From contig CAVTFR010000014.1 of NCBI GenBank assembly GCA_963734025.1, positions 209,301 to 273,300 on the forward strand: a DNA stretch of 64,000 bases. Direction: 5' to 3'. A program made the position numbers and the translations under genes. The notes under the pieces are model-generated. The model was not told the origin of the DNA. It worked only from the letters and a program-made list of their open reading frames with translations, and made no database searches. Positions 46,817 to 62,512 of the stretch are shown piece after piece. The stretch comes from JACVRW01 sp963734025 (GTDB lineage: Bacteria > Actinomycetota > Thermoleophilia > Solirubrobacterales > Thermoleophilaceae). Positions within the stretch are counted from its first letter, which is position 1. The number at the start of each line of letters is the position of its first letter.

Positions 46817-47715
46817 TACTGCTCCTCATCCGGCTCGGACCGGGGGTCGCGCCGCTGGCGCTGCTCGGAGAGGAGCTCGCCGGCCTCCTGGATCTCCCTT
46901 CGCGTCCGTTCCGCCCAATCCTCGAACTCATTCGGCGTGACCGCTCGCACGCGGGCGCGCATGTCCGCGTGCCCGGCGCCGCACAGCTCGGCGCACTGGC
47001 CCGTGTAGATGCCCTCCTTGCCGGCGGGGATCTTGAACCAGGTGTCGTTCTCGTACCCGGGGACGCCGTCCACCTTGCCGCCGAGCTTGGGGATCCACCA
47101 AGAGTGGATCACGTCCGACGCGGTGACCTTGAGCACGACGGTGGTGTCGGTCGGCACCACCATCTCGTAGTAGGAGAAGAGCTGATCGCCGCCGGCGTAG
47201 TCGTAGCGCCACAGATACTGCTGGCCGACCACGCCGATGGTCAGAAACGGACCGCCGCTCCTGGGCGGCGCCGGCTGGTCGATCGACGCGAAGCGCGCCT
47301 GATCGGCACGCAGCCCGTTCGGGCCCGACGGCGGGGGGTTCTCGATGTCCGGCAGGTAGATGAAGGTCACCACCGTCAGCACGACCAGGATCAGGGCCGC
47401 GCCGACCGTCCAGCCGATCTCGAGCGGAGTGTTGCCGTGGATCTGCTCCGCCTCCGGCCCGCCGCGACGGGCGCGGTACTTGATGAGCGAGTAGAGCAGC
47501 GTCGCCTCGACCCCGACGAAGATCACGATCCCGATGTAGAGCGTGATCTTGAAGAGCGTGTCGATGTCCTCCGCCTGCTGCGAACCGCCCGATTCGGGCG
47601 TGAACGCGTCGGCGAAGGCCCCCGGCGCGGTCACGAGCATGCCGATGAGGGCCGCCGCGAGCGCGGTTAGCAAAGCAAGCTGAGTCCACCGCCTGGACAA
47701 GGCGCGGAGCATCAT
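46816..47715 (-). CDS. ctaC: Cytochrome c oxidase subunit II
   Basis: 299 aa. Signal-like first span, second span, then the cupredoxin domain with the CuA site QCAELCGAGHADM and IHSWWIP. No cytochrome c domain, so this enzyme takes electrons from a separate cytochrome, unlike the fused copy at 20623. A ~100-nt upstream region after 47715 should hold the promoter. The operon has no subunit III gene. Confidence 0.95.
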   Translation of the reverse strand: MMLRALSRRWTQLALLTALAAALIGMLVTAPGAFADAFTPESGGSQQAEDIDTLFKITLYIGIVIFVGVEATLLYSLIKYRARRGGPEAEQIHGNTPLEIGWTVGAALILVVLTVVTFIYLPDIENPPPSGPNGLRADQARFASIDQPAPPRSGGPFLTIGVVGQQYLWRYDYAGGDQLFSYYEMVVPTDTTVVLKVTASDVIHSWWIPKLGGKVDGVPGYENDTWFKIPAGKEGIYTGQCAELCGAGHADMRARVRAVTPNEFEDWAERTRREIQEAGELLSEQRQRRDPRSEPDEEQ

Positions 47716-47826
47716 ATCCCCGGGTCGGACGGGGGCTCCACTTCGTGGCGTATGCCCCGAGAGGCGAAGGCGACCAGGGGAACGACGCCCGTCACGTGGT
47801 CACCCGTGGAGGCCCAGCAGGCTGGT

Positions 47827-49047
47827 CTACACGGGTGGAGCTGCTGCTTGGGCCACGATCCGTCCGGCGTTCTCGGGCCCGAAGAACAGCGGCGCGGGGA
47901 GGGTGCCCGCCATGACGCTCACGAAGCCGTCCATCGCCTCTTGATTGGCCTGCATCGCGCCGATCAACTGCTGCATCTCGGGCGGTGGGGGCTCGATCTT
48001 CGCGAAGTCGCAGGTGAAATCGTAGACCGGCAGCGAATCCTGGTCCCGCGTGCGCTGGTAGTCGGCCATTGCGTCGTTGTAGGGGCGCCGGCCGGCGAAC
48101 GACTCGTGGAGGCCCCCCGCCACCGCCTCGGCGTCACGGAACGCGTCGGTGATTCCGAACGCCGTGATCGGGTGCTTGTGGTAGCCGGCGTCGCCGACCA
48201 GAGCCCAACCCGGCCCGTAGGGCTTGCGGAAGAAGCCCGGCAGGTCGCCGGTGCCCACGAAGCGTGTCTCCCGCTTGGCGCCGGCCATCCGCTCGGCGAA
48301 CTCGGGGGCGAGCTCGAAGGACTTCATGTAGGTGCCCTCAACGTCCTTACGGTTGGCCTGGAACTGCGACTGCGGCCAGCCCTGGACCACGCAGGTGAGG
48401 CCGTCGTGTGTCGGGATGGCCCCCCAGCCGCGGTGGTCCTCCGCGCGGATGTAGGTCTCGAAGGCGTCCAGCGGAAGTCCGCTCCAGTAGGCGTAGTAGA
48501 GCGGCGTTAGCGCAGGAACCTCGTTGTAGCGCTCGGGCCGCACCGCCCTGGCCACGAGCGAATTCTTCCCGTCCGCCCCGACCACCACTCGAGCCCGCTC
48601 GGTGACCGTGGCGCCGCCCTTGGCGTGGCCGCGGATGCCCGTGACCCGCCCCTCCTCGACCAGGATCTCCTCGACCGAGAAGGCCTCGCGCAGGTCTGCA
48701 CCCGCGGCGGCGGCGGCTTCGACCAGCAGCGTGTCGAGCACGATCCGTCTCGGGCCATATGCCTTTGCAGCGCCATCTGCCTGCCGTGGAGATCCGGAGA
48801 TGGTGACGGGCCCGAAGTCGAACGAGTACCGGGTGATCAGCGGACAGTTCGTGGCCTCGAGCCGCTCGAGGATGCCCCACCGGGCGAGCGCGGCCACCGC
48901 GGGCGGATGGACGAGGTGCGTGGACATCGTGTCGCTTGGAAAGGTGGCCTTGTCCACCAGCAGCACCCTGTACCCGTGGCGTGCCAGCAACATGGCCGTG
49001 GGCGATCCGCCGCAGCGGGCCCCGACGACGATCGCGTCGTAGTCCAT
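47827..49047 (-). CDS. FAD-dependent oxidoreductase (geranylgeranyl reductase/hydroxylase-like)
   Basis: 406 aa from ATG 49047. FAD site MDYDAIVVGARCGGSPTAM, the second nucleotide motif RARVVVGADGKNS (D-G motif), and GPGWALVGDAGYHKHPITA near residue 290, the pattern of the p-hydroxybenzoate hydroxylase fold. The substrate is unknown; aromatic hydroxylation or isoprenoid reduction are possible. It is followed upstream by a regulator on the same strand, 96 nt away. Confidence 0.85.
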   Translation of the reverse strand: MDYDAIVVGARCGGSPTAMLLARHGYRVLLVDKATFPSDTMSTHLVHPPAVAALARWGILERLEATNCPLITRYSFDFGPVTISGSPRQADGAAKAYGPRRIVLDTLLVEAAAAAGADLREAFSVEEILVEEGRVTGIRGHAKGGATVTERARVVVGADGKNSLVARAVRPERYNEVPALTPLYYAYWSGLPLDAFETYIRAEDHRGWGAIPTHDGLTCVVQGWPQSQFQANRKDVEGTYMKSFELAPEFAERMAGAKRETRFVGTGDLPGFFRKPYGPGWALVGDAGYHKHPITAFGITDAFRDAEAVAGGLHESFAGRRPYNDAMADYQRTRDQDSLPVYDFTCDFAKIEPPPPEMQQLIGAMQANQEAMDGFVSVMAGTLPAPLFFGPENAGRIVAQAAAPPV

Positions 49048-49143
49048 GACGACGACCGTACGCCGGTGCGACCCCGGGGCGCATCGCCCGGATTCACCAA
49101 GTTTGCAGCACAAAACGGTGTGGTCAGTCCTGACCACATCGCG

Positions 49144-50784
49144 TCAAACGAGGTCGTGCTCGAACGCGAATGCGCCTGCCGCGGTCCGGGATGAGACGCG
49201 GAGCTTGGCGAAGATGTTCTGGAGGTGGCGAGCCACCGTGTGCTCGCTGATGGCGAGCGCCGACGCGATCTCGCGGTTGCTCTTCCCGGCAGCGACCAGG
49301 CGCAGCACCTCGAGCTCACGCGGGGTGAGCCCGTGGGCATCCGGAGGCGCGGCGCGGGGGGAGAGCGAATCGACCCAGCCGACGTCGCGCATCGCCTCCA
49401 GCTCTGCGAAGACGCCGCGCGCCGCCTCGAGCTCGAGCGCGGCTGCATCCTCGTCGCCCAGCGAGCGGCAGGCCAGCCCCACCAGCACCCTCGCGCGTGC
49501 CGCCTCGTAGGGCGCCTCGAGCACCTGCCAGGCCTGCCAGGCGCGGCGGAGCGCGACCAGCGCGGCCGAGGCGTCCCCCTCGGCCAGGAGCACCGCTCCC
49601 CCGGCCTGCGCCGACATGGCTTCCAGCGCGTCGGTCTTTTGGGTCCGCGCGATCTCCTCGAGCTGGCGACACGCATTACGGGCCGCCTCGACATCCCCTC
49701 CGGCCAGCATGATCTCCACGAACGCGGGCAGCAGGGCGGCGCGCTTCAGCGGCTGGGTGCACTCGCCCACCGCCCGGCGGATCGCGGCGGCCGCGGCCTT
49801 GCCGTTGCCTTGGGCCAGCCGCAGCAGGGCCAGACCCGGGTACGGCTCCCGCCCGAGCAGGCTTGCCTTCCGGTAGGCGGCCTCGGCCGCATCGAACTCC
49901 CCCAGCAGCCGATGGACCTCCCCCTGTTGATAGGCGGCCGCGCCGAGAGCTCGCTGATTCAGGACTCCTTCGGTGAAGCGCTCGCCGAGCCGGCGGAGTT
50001 CATCGAGGGCATCCGCCCATGCACCCCCCAGCGTCATGAGCTCGGCGCGATGGACCAGGCAGAGCCCGTTGTGGGCCACCATGTCGGGCTGCTGCTCGCA
50101 CCAGCGCGTCAGGGCGGAGGTCCACTCCCGGGCGCGGCGTAACTCGAACGCGCCCCGGCAGAACGCGATTGTGTTGCAGTAGACGATGCCGGCGACGATC
50201 GGCGAGAGCTCCCCTGCGGTGACGGCCACCATGGTCTCGTCCACCACCCGCAGGCCCTCCTCCGTCAGCCCCTGTCGGACCAGGGCGTGGCCCTGCTCCA
50301 TCAGGGCGAGTGCGACCAGGTCCTGATCGCCGCACCGCTCACCGATCGCGGCCGCCTCGGCCGCGGTGGCATACGCGCCCTTGTGGTCAGCGCCGGCCGT
50401 TTGCTCGAGCCAGACCGGAATCAGCAGGTATCCGCGCTCGACGCACTCACCCTTCTCACGTTCGAGCACGCGCTGTGCGCGAGCGAACCATCCGCTCGCG
50501 GGAGCCGTCTCCCCTCGGAACATCAGGTTCCAACCGATCCAGAACGCGCAGCTCGCGGCGCGCGACGCCTCGCCGGACTCCAGGTGGGCGCGATGCGCGC
50601 GCTCGAGGCCGCTCACGTAGTCGTCGTCGCGGCCGAGCATGTAGGCCGACCGCGCGAGCAACTCGACATCGTCCGCGCCCAACGAGGTCGTCCGATCGAC
50701 TCTCGACAGAACCTCGTAGGCATCCGCCCACGCGTGTCTGGCGTAGCACGCACGGCCCCGCTCGACCTCGGCGATTGCATCCAC
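49144..50784 (-). CDS. TPR-containing LuxR-family transcription regulator
   Basis: 546 aa. A long all-helical region with TPR-like repeats (about 1-450, for example GEFDAAEAAYRKASLLGREP) precedes a C-terminal LuxR helix-turn-helix: LTPRELEVLRLVAAGKSNRE, IASALAISEHTVARHLQNIF. No ATPase (Walker) motif is seen, so it is shorter than LAL/MalT regulators. It may control the FAD oxidoreductase gene downstream. Confidence 0.87.
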   Translation of the reverse strand: MDAIAEVERGRACYARHAWADAYEVLSRVDRTTSLGADDVELLARSAYMLGRDDDYVSGLERAHRAHLESGEASRAASCAFWIGWNLMFRGETAPASGWFARAQRVLEREKGECVERGYLLIPVWLEQTAGADHKGAYATAAEAAAIGERCGDQDLVALALMEQGHALVRQGLTEEGLRVVDETMVAVTAGELSPIVAGIVYCNTIAFCRGAFELRRAREWTSALTRWCEQQPDMVAHNGLCLVHRAELMTLGGAWADALDELRRLGERFTEGVLNQRALGAAAYQQGEVHRLLGEFDAAEAAYRKASLLGREPYPGLALLRLAQGNGKAAAAAIRRAVGECTQPLKRAALLPAFVEIMLAGGDVEAARNACRQLEEIARTQKTDALEAMSAQAGGAVLLAEGDASAALVALRRAWQAWQVLEAPYEAARARVLVGLACRSLGDEDAAALELEAARGVFAELEAMRDVGWVDSLSPRAAPPDAHGLTPRELEVLRLVAAGKSNREIASALAISEHTVARHLQNIFAKLRVSSRTAAGAFAFEHDLV

Positions 50785-50851
50785 CGCGCATGATTATCGC
50801 CGCCGAGCCCTCCACTTGAGTGTCGTTGGCCGGCTGGGCAGGGGCCAGGTG

Positions 50852-51646
50852 TCAGGTGCCCTGGAAGGCCGGCGCGCGCTTCTCCACGAACGCCGTCACG
50901 CCCTCCTGGAAGTCACGCGTGCGCGCGAGCGCGTGCTGCAGATCGGCCTCCAGATCGAGCTGTCCTTCGAGGTCCGGGTAGAGCATCCGGTTGAGCGCCC
51001 GCTTGGTCGCGGCGTAGGACCGTGTCGGGCCCTTCGCCATGCGCCCGGCGAGCAGGCCGGCCTCCTCCAGGAGCTTGTCGTCGGGGTGGACGCTGTTCAC
51101 GAGGCCCCACTCCAGCGCGAGCTCCGCCGGGACGCGCTCGCCGAGCAGGGCCATCTCGAAGGCACGTGCCTTGCCGACCGCCGCCGGGACGAAGAGCGTC
51201 GAGCCGCCGTCCGGCATCAGCCCGATGTTCACGAAGGCGAGCCCGAAGAATGCCGACTCGGCGGCGAGGACCAGGTCGCAGGCGAACGCGAGCGAGGCGC
51301 CGATCCCGACCGCCGGCCCGTTGACGGCGGCGATCACCGGCTTCTCTAGGCGGCGCACGCCGGCGATGATCGGGTGGTAGACGTCGTGCAGCTCCTTGGC
51401 CAGATCCGGCATGCCGTCGTCGGGGTGCGGGTCGAAGCCGCTCTTCAGGTCCGCGCCAGAGGAGAAGCCGCGCCCGGCCCCGGTCACGAGCACCGCGCGC
51501 ACGGCGGATTCGGGGGCGTCGACCGTCACGACGTGCTTGAGCTCCTCGCCGAGCGCTGTGGTCCATGCGTTCAGCGAGTCCGGGCGGTTCAGCGTCAGGC
51601 GGCCGACCCCCTCGTCCACTTCCCAGATGACGGTCTCGTAGCTCAA
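50852..51646 (-). CDS. Enoyl-CoA hydratase/isomerase family protein
   Basis: 264 aa from TTG 51646, chosen because it overlaps the preceding stop and GGAGAG lies just upstream. Crotonase motifs AGRGFSSGADLKSG (oxyanion hole), NGPAVGIGASLAFACDLVLA and FVNIGLMPDGGSTLFVP with the Asp of isomerase-type members rather than the hydratase Glu pair. Ends with VTAFVEKRAPAFQG. Acts on acyl-CoA in beta-oxidation or a related path. Confidence 0.88.
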   Translation of the reverse strand: MSYETVIWEVDEGVGRLTLNRPDSLNAWTTALGEELKHVVTVDAPESAVRAVLVTGAGRGFSSGADLKSGFDPHPDDGMPDLAKELHDVYHPIIAGVRRLEKPVIAAVNGPAVGIGASLAFACDLVLAAESAFFGLAFVNIGLMPDGGSTLFVPAAVGKARAFEMALLGERVPAELALEWGLVNSVHPDDKLLEEAGLLAGRMAKGPTRSYAATKRALNRMLYPDLEGQLDLEADLQHALARTRDFQEGVTAFVEKRAPAFQGT

Positions 51647-53050
51647 CTCGACTCTCCTGTTCGACGTGCGCGTCCGGCGGCAGCGTACCCGGCGGCCAGC
51701 TCCGCCACGCCTGCGTCGATCGCGGGTTCCGCGATCCGGCCGTAGCCGAGCAGCAGGGCGGCCGGGCGCGGCGCAACGGAGTGCTCGACGAGGCCGGAGA
51801 GCGCGATGCCGCGCGCGCGGGCGGCCGCGAGCACGGCCGCCTCGTCCGCGCCGGAGGGCAGGACGGCCACCAGGTGGAGTCCGGCGGCGATGCCCGCCGG
51901 CTCCCAGTCCGGCAACTCGCGCGCGAGCGCCGCGACCAGCGCGTCGCGGCGATCCCGGTAGATCCCGCGCGTGCGGCGCAGATGGCGGTCGAGCTCGCCG
52001 CGCTCGAGAAAGTCGGCGAGCGCGAGCTGCTCGACCACCGGCGTACCGAGATCGTCGCGCTCCTTGGCCGCGATCAGGCCGGCGGCGATCCGCTCGGGCG
52101 CCATCATCCAGCCGAGCCGCAGGCCCGGCGCGAGCGTCTTCGAGACCGAGCCCGCGTAGAGCACGCGCTCCGGCGCCAGGCCCTGCAGCGCGCCGACCGG
52201 CGCGCGGTCGTAGCGGTACTCGGAGTCGTAGTCGTCCTCCAGCACGAGCGCGTCCGTCTCGGCCGCCCACTCGGCGAGCCGGGCGCGGCGGGCGGGGGAG
52301 AGGACGACGCCGAGCGGGAACTGGTGCGCGGGTGTGACCATCACCGCGTCGACCGGGGCGAGCGCCTCGAGCTCATCCACGCGCAGCCCGTCCTCGTCGA
52401 CACCCGCCGGGACGACCTCGAGGCCGGTGGAGCCGAGCTGGGTGCGGCCGGGCCCGCTCGAGGGATCCTCGACCGCGATCCGCCCACCTCCGCGCGCCAC
52501 CAGCGTCCTGCCGAGCAGCGCCATGCCCTGCGCCATTCCGGAGGTCACGATCACGCGCTCGGGGTCGCAGGCGGCGCCCCGGACGCGGCCGAGGTAGGAG
52601 GCGAGCGCGGAGCGGAGCTCGGGCGCTCCGCGCGGATCGCCGTAGTCGAGCCGCACGTCGGGAGCGGACCGGAGCGCGCGCCGGAGCGAGGCGAGCCAGG
52701 CGTCGCGCGGGAAGAGCGAGACGTCCGGGCCGCCGGGCCGGAAGTCGAAGCGCGGCGGCCGCTCGGAGGCCGGCGCCGGCTGTGCCTCCGCGCCGGGCGA
52801 CGCGGCGCGGCGCGACGCGAGTGGCGCCGCCCGGGCGCGCCACGAGGTAGCCCTCCGCCACGAGCTGCGAGTAGGCCTCCACGATCACCCCGCGCGACAC
52901 GCCGAGCTCGCGCGCGAGGCCCCTGCTCGACGGCAGTGCGCTGCCGGGCGTGAGCCGCTCCTCGCGCACGGCCGCGCGCAGCTGCTCCTCGACCTGCGCC
53001 TTCAGCGACGGCCGCGCGCGGTCCAGCGAGATCAGGAGCTCGAGGCTCAG
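51643..53050 (-). pseudogene. MocR/PdxR-type regulator, frameshifted between its domains
   Basis: The minus strand encodes a GntR winged helix (RPSLKAQVEEQLRAAVREER, LPSSRGLARELGVSRGVIVE) and then a fold-type I aminotransferase domain (PRFDFRPGGPDVSLFPRDAW; PLP lysine in AGSVSKTLAPGLRLGW). The two parts are in different frames; the switch is near 52795-52815 (about one extra base). The start codon is not clear; CTG 53050 is the only near candidate in frame. Either a dead gene or a base-calling error. It faces the exporter genes across the operator at 53053-53086. Confidence 0.8.
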
Positions 53051-53052
53051 GG

Positions 53053-53086
53053 CAACTGGTCCATGGCAGACGTGCTCAACTGGTCC
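53053..53086. promoter_or_regulatory. Direct repeat, predicted MocR operator
   Basis: CAACTGGTCC occurs at 53053-53062 and 53077-53086, 24 bp apart, between the divergent MocR and LysE genes; a looser copy (ACCGGTTC) follows at about 53097. MocR regulators are known to bind such direct repeats of CTGG-like sites in their own control regions. Confidence 0.6.
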
Positions 53087-53122
53087 TTCCGTTCAGACCG
53101 GTTCGATCATACGGTGACGGTC

Positions 53123-53539
53123 GTGCCCGAGTCGTCCACCCTTCTGCTGTTCGCCGCCGCCGCCCTCGCGCTGCGCGCCTTCAGGGAGCGCGGCCGGGAG
53201 CAGCCCGGCGAGCGCACGCCCGACGCCGGCCGGCGTGTCTTCGCCGAGGGTTTCGTGGTCAACCTCCTGAACCCGAAGGTCGCGCTCTTCTTCCTCGCCT
53301 TCCTGCCGCAGTTCATCGACCCAGGCGCCGGCACGGCCTGGGCGCAGGTCCTCGTTCTCGGAGGCCTGCTCGCCGCGATCGGGCTGTCGGTCGACCTCAT
53401 GTACGCGCTCGCCGCGGGCTCGCTCGGCGGGCTGATCCGCGGCAACCCAGCGCTCGCTCGCCGGCGCGGGCAGGTGGCGGGCGGCGTCTACCTCGCCTTG
53501 GCCGCGCTCACGCTCGCCGGCGGGCGGCGCGCGTCGTGA
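53123..53539 (+). CDS. LysE-family exporter with a large internal deletion
   Basis: 138 aa from GTG 53123 (GTG 53114 or ATG 53063 also in frame). The first segment PESSTLLLFAAAALAL is the LysE start; it jumps directly to RAFRERGREQPGERTP, and the second half is complete (EGFVVNLLNPKVALFFLAFL, PQF, then three spans). LysE proteins are about 200-210 aa, so about 65-70 residues (end of span 1 to span 3) are missing in frame. Probably nonfunctional or altered. Confidence 0.75.
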   Translation: MPESSTLLLFAAAALALRAFRERGREQPGERTPDAGRRVFAEGFVVNLLNPKVALFFLAFLPQFIDPGAGTAWAQVLVLGGLLAAIGLSVDLMYALAAGSLGGLIRGNPALARRRGQVAGGVYLALAALTLAGGRRAS

Positions 53540-54471
53540 GCCCGACCCTGCGCGGGTCGCTCCTCGCGACGCTCGCGCTCGCCGCCGTCGGCTCGCTCGT
53601 CGCCGCCTCGGACGCGGTCGAGAGCTATCCGCTCGCCGAGGGGCAGCTCATGCGCTACCTGATCGCTGCGGCGATCCTCGTCGCGCTGGCCCGCGGGCGG
53701 TTGCCGCGCCTGTCGCTGCGCGAGGCGCTCGGCCTCGGCGCGCTGGCCGCCACCGGACTCGTGCTCTTCAACGTCTTCGTCGTCGAAGGGGTGCGCGAGA
53801 CCGACCCGGCCACAGTCGGGGTGATCGTCGGCTGCGTGCCGGTCGTGCTGGCGCTGGCGGCGCCGCTGCTCGAGCGCCGGCCCGTCAGCGGCCGCGTGCT
53901 CGTGGCCGGTCTCGTGGTGTCGCTCGGCGCGGCGGGTGTGCAGTGGGCCGACGGCGGCATCACCTGGCTCGGGCTCGGGCTGGCGCTCGGAGCGCTCGCC
54001 TGCGAGGCCGCCTTCTCGCTGCTCGCCGCGCCGCACCTGGAGCGGCTCGGGCCGCTGGCGGTGTCCGCGTACGCCTGCCTGTTCGCCCTCCCGCTGCTGG
54101 CGGGCTGGAGCCTCGTCGCGGGCGGCCCGGAGCTGCCCGCGCCGAGCGCGAGCGAGCTGGCCGCGCTCGTCTACCTCGGCGCGGTCGTCACGACCGGCGG
54201 CTTCCTGTGCTGGTACACGGCCGTGGGCATCCTCGGCGTCGAGCGGGCCGGCCTCTTCGCGGGCGTCCTGCCCGTGAGCGCGCTCGCCTGCTCCGCCGCG
54301 CTCGGCGCGGCGGGGGTGACCCCCGAGCGTCTGGCCGCCGTAGCCGTCGTGGTGGCGGGGATCACGCTTGGTGTACGCGCCGGGAGAACGCCGGCGCCGG
54401 CCCCGGAGGACGCCCGAGAGCCCTCCGTCTTGCGCGCGGCACCCAGCGGTGCGAGTCTTTCATCCCCCTGA
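53536..54471 (+). CDS. EamA/DMT-family transporter
   Basis: 311 aa with about ten hydrophobic spans in two EamA repeats (first VGSLVAASDAVESYPLAEGQ; second LALGALACEAAFSLLAA). Probably exports metabolites or amino acids. GTG start overlaps the LysE stop by 4 bp, so the two exporters are one transcript, likely under the MocR regulator. A Pro-rich C-terminal tail is extra. Confidence 0.85.
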   Translation: MSPTLRGSLLATLALAAVGSLVAASDAVESYPLAEGQLMRYLIAAAILVALARGRLPRLSLREALGLGALAATGLVLFNVFVVEGVRETDPATVGVIVGCVPVVLALAAPLLERRPVSGRVLVAGLVVSLGAAGVQWADGGITWLGLGLALGALACEAAFSLLAAPHLERLGPLAVSAYACLFALPLLAGWSLVAGGPELPAPSASELAALVYLGAVVTTGGFLCWYTAVGILGVERAGLFAGVLPVSALACSAALGAAGVTPERLAAVAVVVAGITLGVRAGRTPAPAPEDAREPSVLRAAPSGASLSSP

Positions 54472-54500
54472 CTCGTCCAGCAACCCCGGGAGGACCGCTG

Positions 54501-60052
<5,552 letters not shown>

Positions 60053-60056
<4 letters not shown>

Positions 60057-62512
60057 GTGACCCGCCCGGCATCCTTGTAGTCGACGACCAGCCGGACACC
60101 CTCACGGCCCTCGAGGCCCTGCTCGCTCCGCTGGGCCACGAGGTTGTGCTGGCACGCTCGGGGGAGGAGGCGCTCTGGCGGTTGCTGGACACCGACTTCG
60201 GGGTGATCGTCATGGACGTGCGCATGCCCGGCATGGACGGTTTCGAGACCGTCGAGCTGATCAGGCAGCGGCGCCGCCACGAGGACACCGCGATCGTGTT
60301 CCTCACCGGCGCCGACGCCGACAGCGAGCAGATCACGCGCGGCTACTCGGCCGGCGCGGTCGACTACATGGTCAAGCCGGTCGACCCCGACGTGCTGCGT
60401 TCGAAGGTCGCGATGCTGCTCGCACTCGCCGAGAAGGCCGCCGAGCTGCGCGAGTCCGAAGTGCGCTTCCGCGCCGCCTTCGAGGGCGCGCCCATCGGTA
60501 TCGGCCTGAGCGAGCTCGACGGGCACTGGATCGAGGTCAACCAGGCGCTCTGCGACATGGTCGGCCTCTCGCACGCGGAGCTGCTGGCGCGGCCGCCGAT
60601 CGAGATCGCACACCCGGATGACCGGCCGGGCGAGCAGGAGGCGGTGGCGCGGCTCGTGGAGGAGCGCCAGGGCTCGCACCAGGCCGAGGTCCGCTTCACG
60701 CGCCGTGACGGCGAGCTGGGCTACGCGCTCGTCAGCGTGTCGCTCGCTGTCGACGCCCACGAGCGCCCGCTGCACCTGATCTGGCAGGTGCTCGACATGA
60801 CCGACCGTCGCCGCGCGGCGATCGAAAGTGCGGCGCGCGCCCAGGCCGAGACGGTGGCCGAGGCGCTCTCGAAGCTGCAGCGGGTGACAGAGGCGGCACT
60901 CGAGCATCTCGCGTTGCGAGACACGCTCGAGCTGCTGGCCGAGCGCCTCCGTGAGGTCTTCGACGCCGATCTCGCGCGCATCCTCCTGCGCGACCCCGAA
61001 GATGCGCTGGAGCTGGTGGTAGGTGCGGCGAGCGGCTTCAAGGCGCACGGCCCCGGGGACCGGGTCAGGGTGACCGGGGCGCTCGGCGAGGTCGTCAACC
61101 AGGCGCGGCCGGTCACGCTCGTCGACCTCTCGGAGGGCCTCGACCGGGCGCTCGCGGAGGAGCAGCCGCGTGCCGTCATGGCCGCGCCGCTCACCGTCGG
61201 CGGCGAGCTCGCGGGTGCCGTCGAGCTCGGCCTCTGCTCGACGCGCCGCTGGACCGCGGACGAGGAGAGCCTGCTGATCCTGATGGCGGACCGGGCCGGG
61301 CTGGCGATCGCGAACGCGCGCGCCTACGAGCACGAGCTCGGCACCGTCGAGACGCTGCAGCGCAGCCTGCTGCCGGCCCAGCTGCCGGAACTGGACAGCG
61401 TGGCGCTCGCCGCCCGCTACCGGCCCGGCGGCGCGAAGGTCGGCGGCGACTGGTACGACGCGCTCGAGCTCGGCGACGGGCGGCTCGGCGTCGCGATGGG
61501 CGACGTGGTGGGGCACGGCCTCGGCGCGGCGTCGCTGATGGCGCAGCTGCGGCATGCCACGCGGGCGTACGCGCTCGAGGGCCACGCGCCGGGTGGCGTG
61601 CTCGACAGGCTCGACCGGCTGGTGCGCAGCCTCGAGGGCGGTCAGATGGCAACGCTCTTGTACCTGGTGGTCGAGCCCGACCGGTCCTCGGTCCGGCTCG
61701 CAAGCGCCGGCCACGTGCCGCCGCTCCTCGTCGGGCCCGACGGGCGCGCAGCGTTCCTCGGCGGCGCGCCCGACCCGCCGCTCGGCGTGTTCGAGTCGCA
61801 GAGCCACAGCGAGGTCGAGCTCGAGCTGGAGCCCGGCTCGACGCTGATCCTGTACACGGACGGACTCGTCGAGCAACGCGGCGTGTCGATCGACGCCGGA
61901 CTCGAAGCGCTGCGGGCCGCAGCGGCCAACCCCGGCGAGGACCCCAAGGCCCTATGCGACCGGCTGATGGCGGCGATGCTCGAGCTGCACGAGCCGAGCG
62001 ACGACATCGCGCTGCTCGCGCTCCGAACCGAGCCCGTGGCGGCGGGGCCCTTCCGAGCGGAGATGCCGGCCGCGCCCGACGCTCTCGCCTCGATGCGGCA
62101 CCGGCTGACGCGCTGGCTCCGGGCACACGGAGCGGACGGCGAGGAGGTTGACGCGATCCAGATCGCCTGCCACGAGGCCTGCTCGAACTCGATCGAGCAC
62201 GGCTGCGACTTCGGCGACGGAAGCGTGACCGTGGAGGCCGCACTCGGGCAGGCGGGGGTCGTGCTCGAGGTGCGCGACGGCGGCCATTGGGTCGAGCGCC
62301 CGAACGGCCCGTTGCCGTTCCGGGGCCACGGGCTGCGGCTGATGGAGGCGCTGATGGACTCCGTCGAGGTGAACCGCTCGAAACAGGGGACGTCGGTGCG
62401 CCTCCGCCGGCACCTCGCATGCCAAGCTACGGAGGAGTGCTCCTCGACTCGATTGAATGGCTCGGGCACTCGGGCTTCCGCATCAGCGTCGGAAGATCCT
62501 TCGTCTACATAG
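60053..62512 (+). CDS. REC-PAS-GAF-SpoIIE phosphatase with C-terminal HATPase
   Basis: 819 aa, GTG start. Receiver (1-125; phospho-Asp in VIVMDVRMPGMDG, Lys in YMVKPVD), PAS (about 135-265), GAF (about 285-430), PP2C/SpoIIE phosphatase (about 435-660; VGGDWYDALEL, AMGDVVGHGLGAA, YTDGLVE, SDDIALLALR), and an RsbW-type HATPase (about 685-790; EACSNSIEHGC, GHGLRLMEAL). It can dephosphorylate a STAS antagonist and may also act as anti-sigma kinase. The partner kinase is the gene before it. The last ~28 residues overlap the next gene by 94 bp. Confidence 0.92.
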
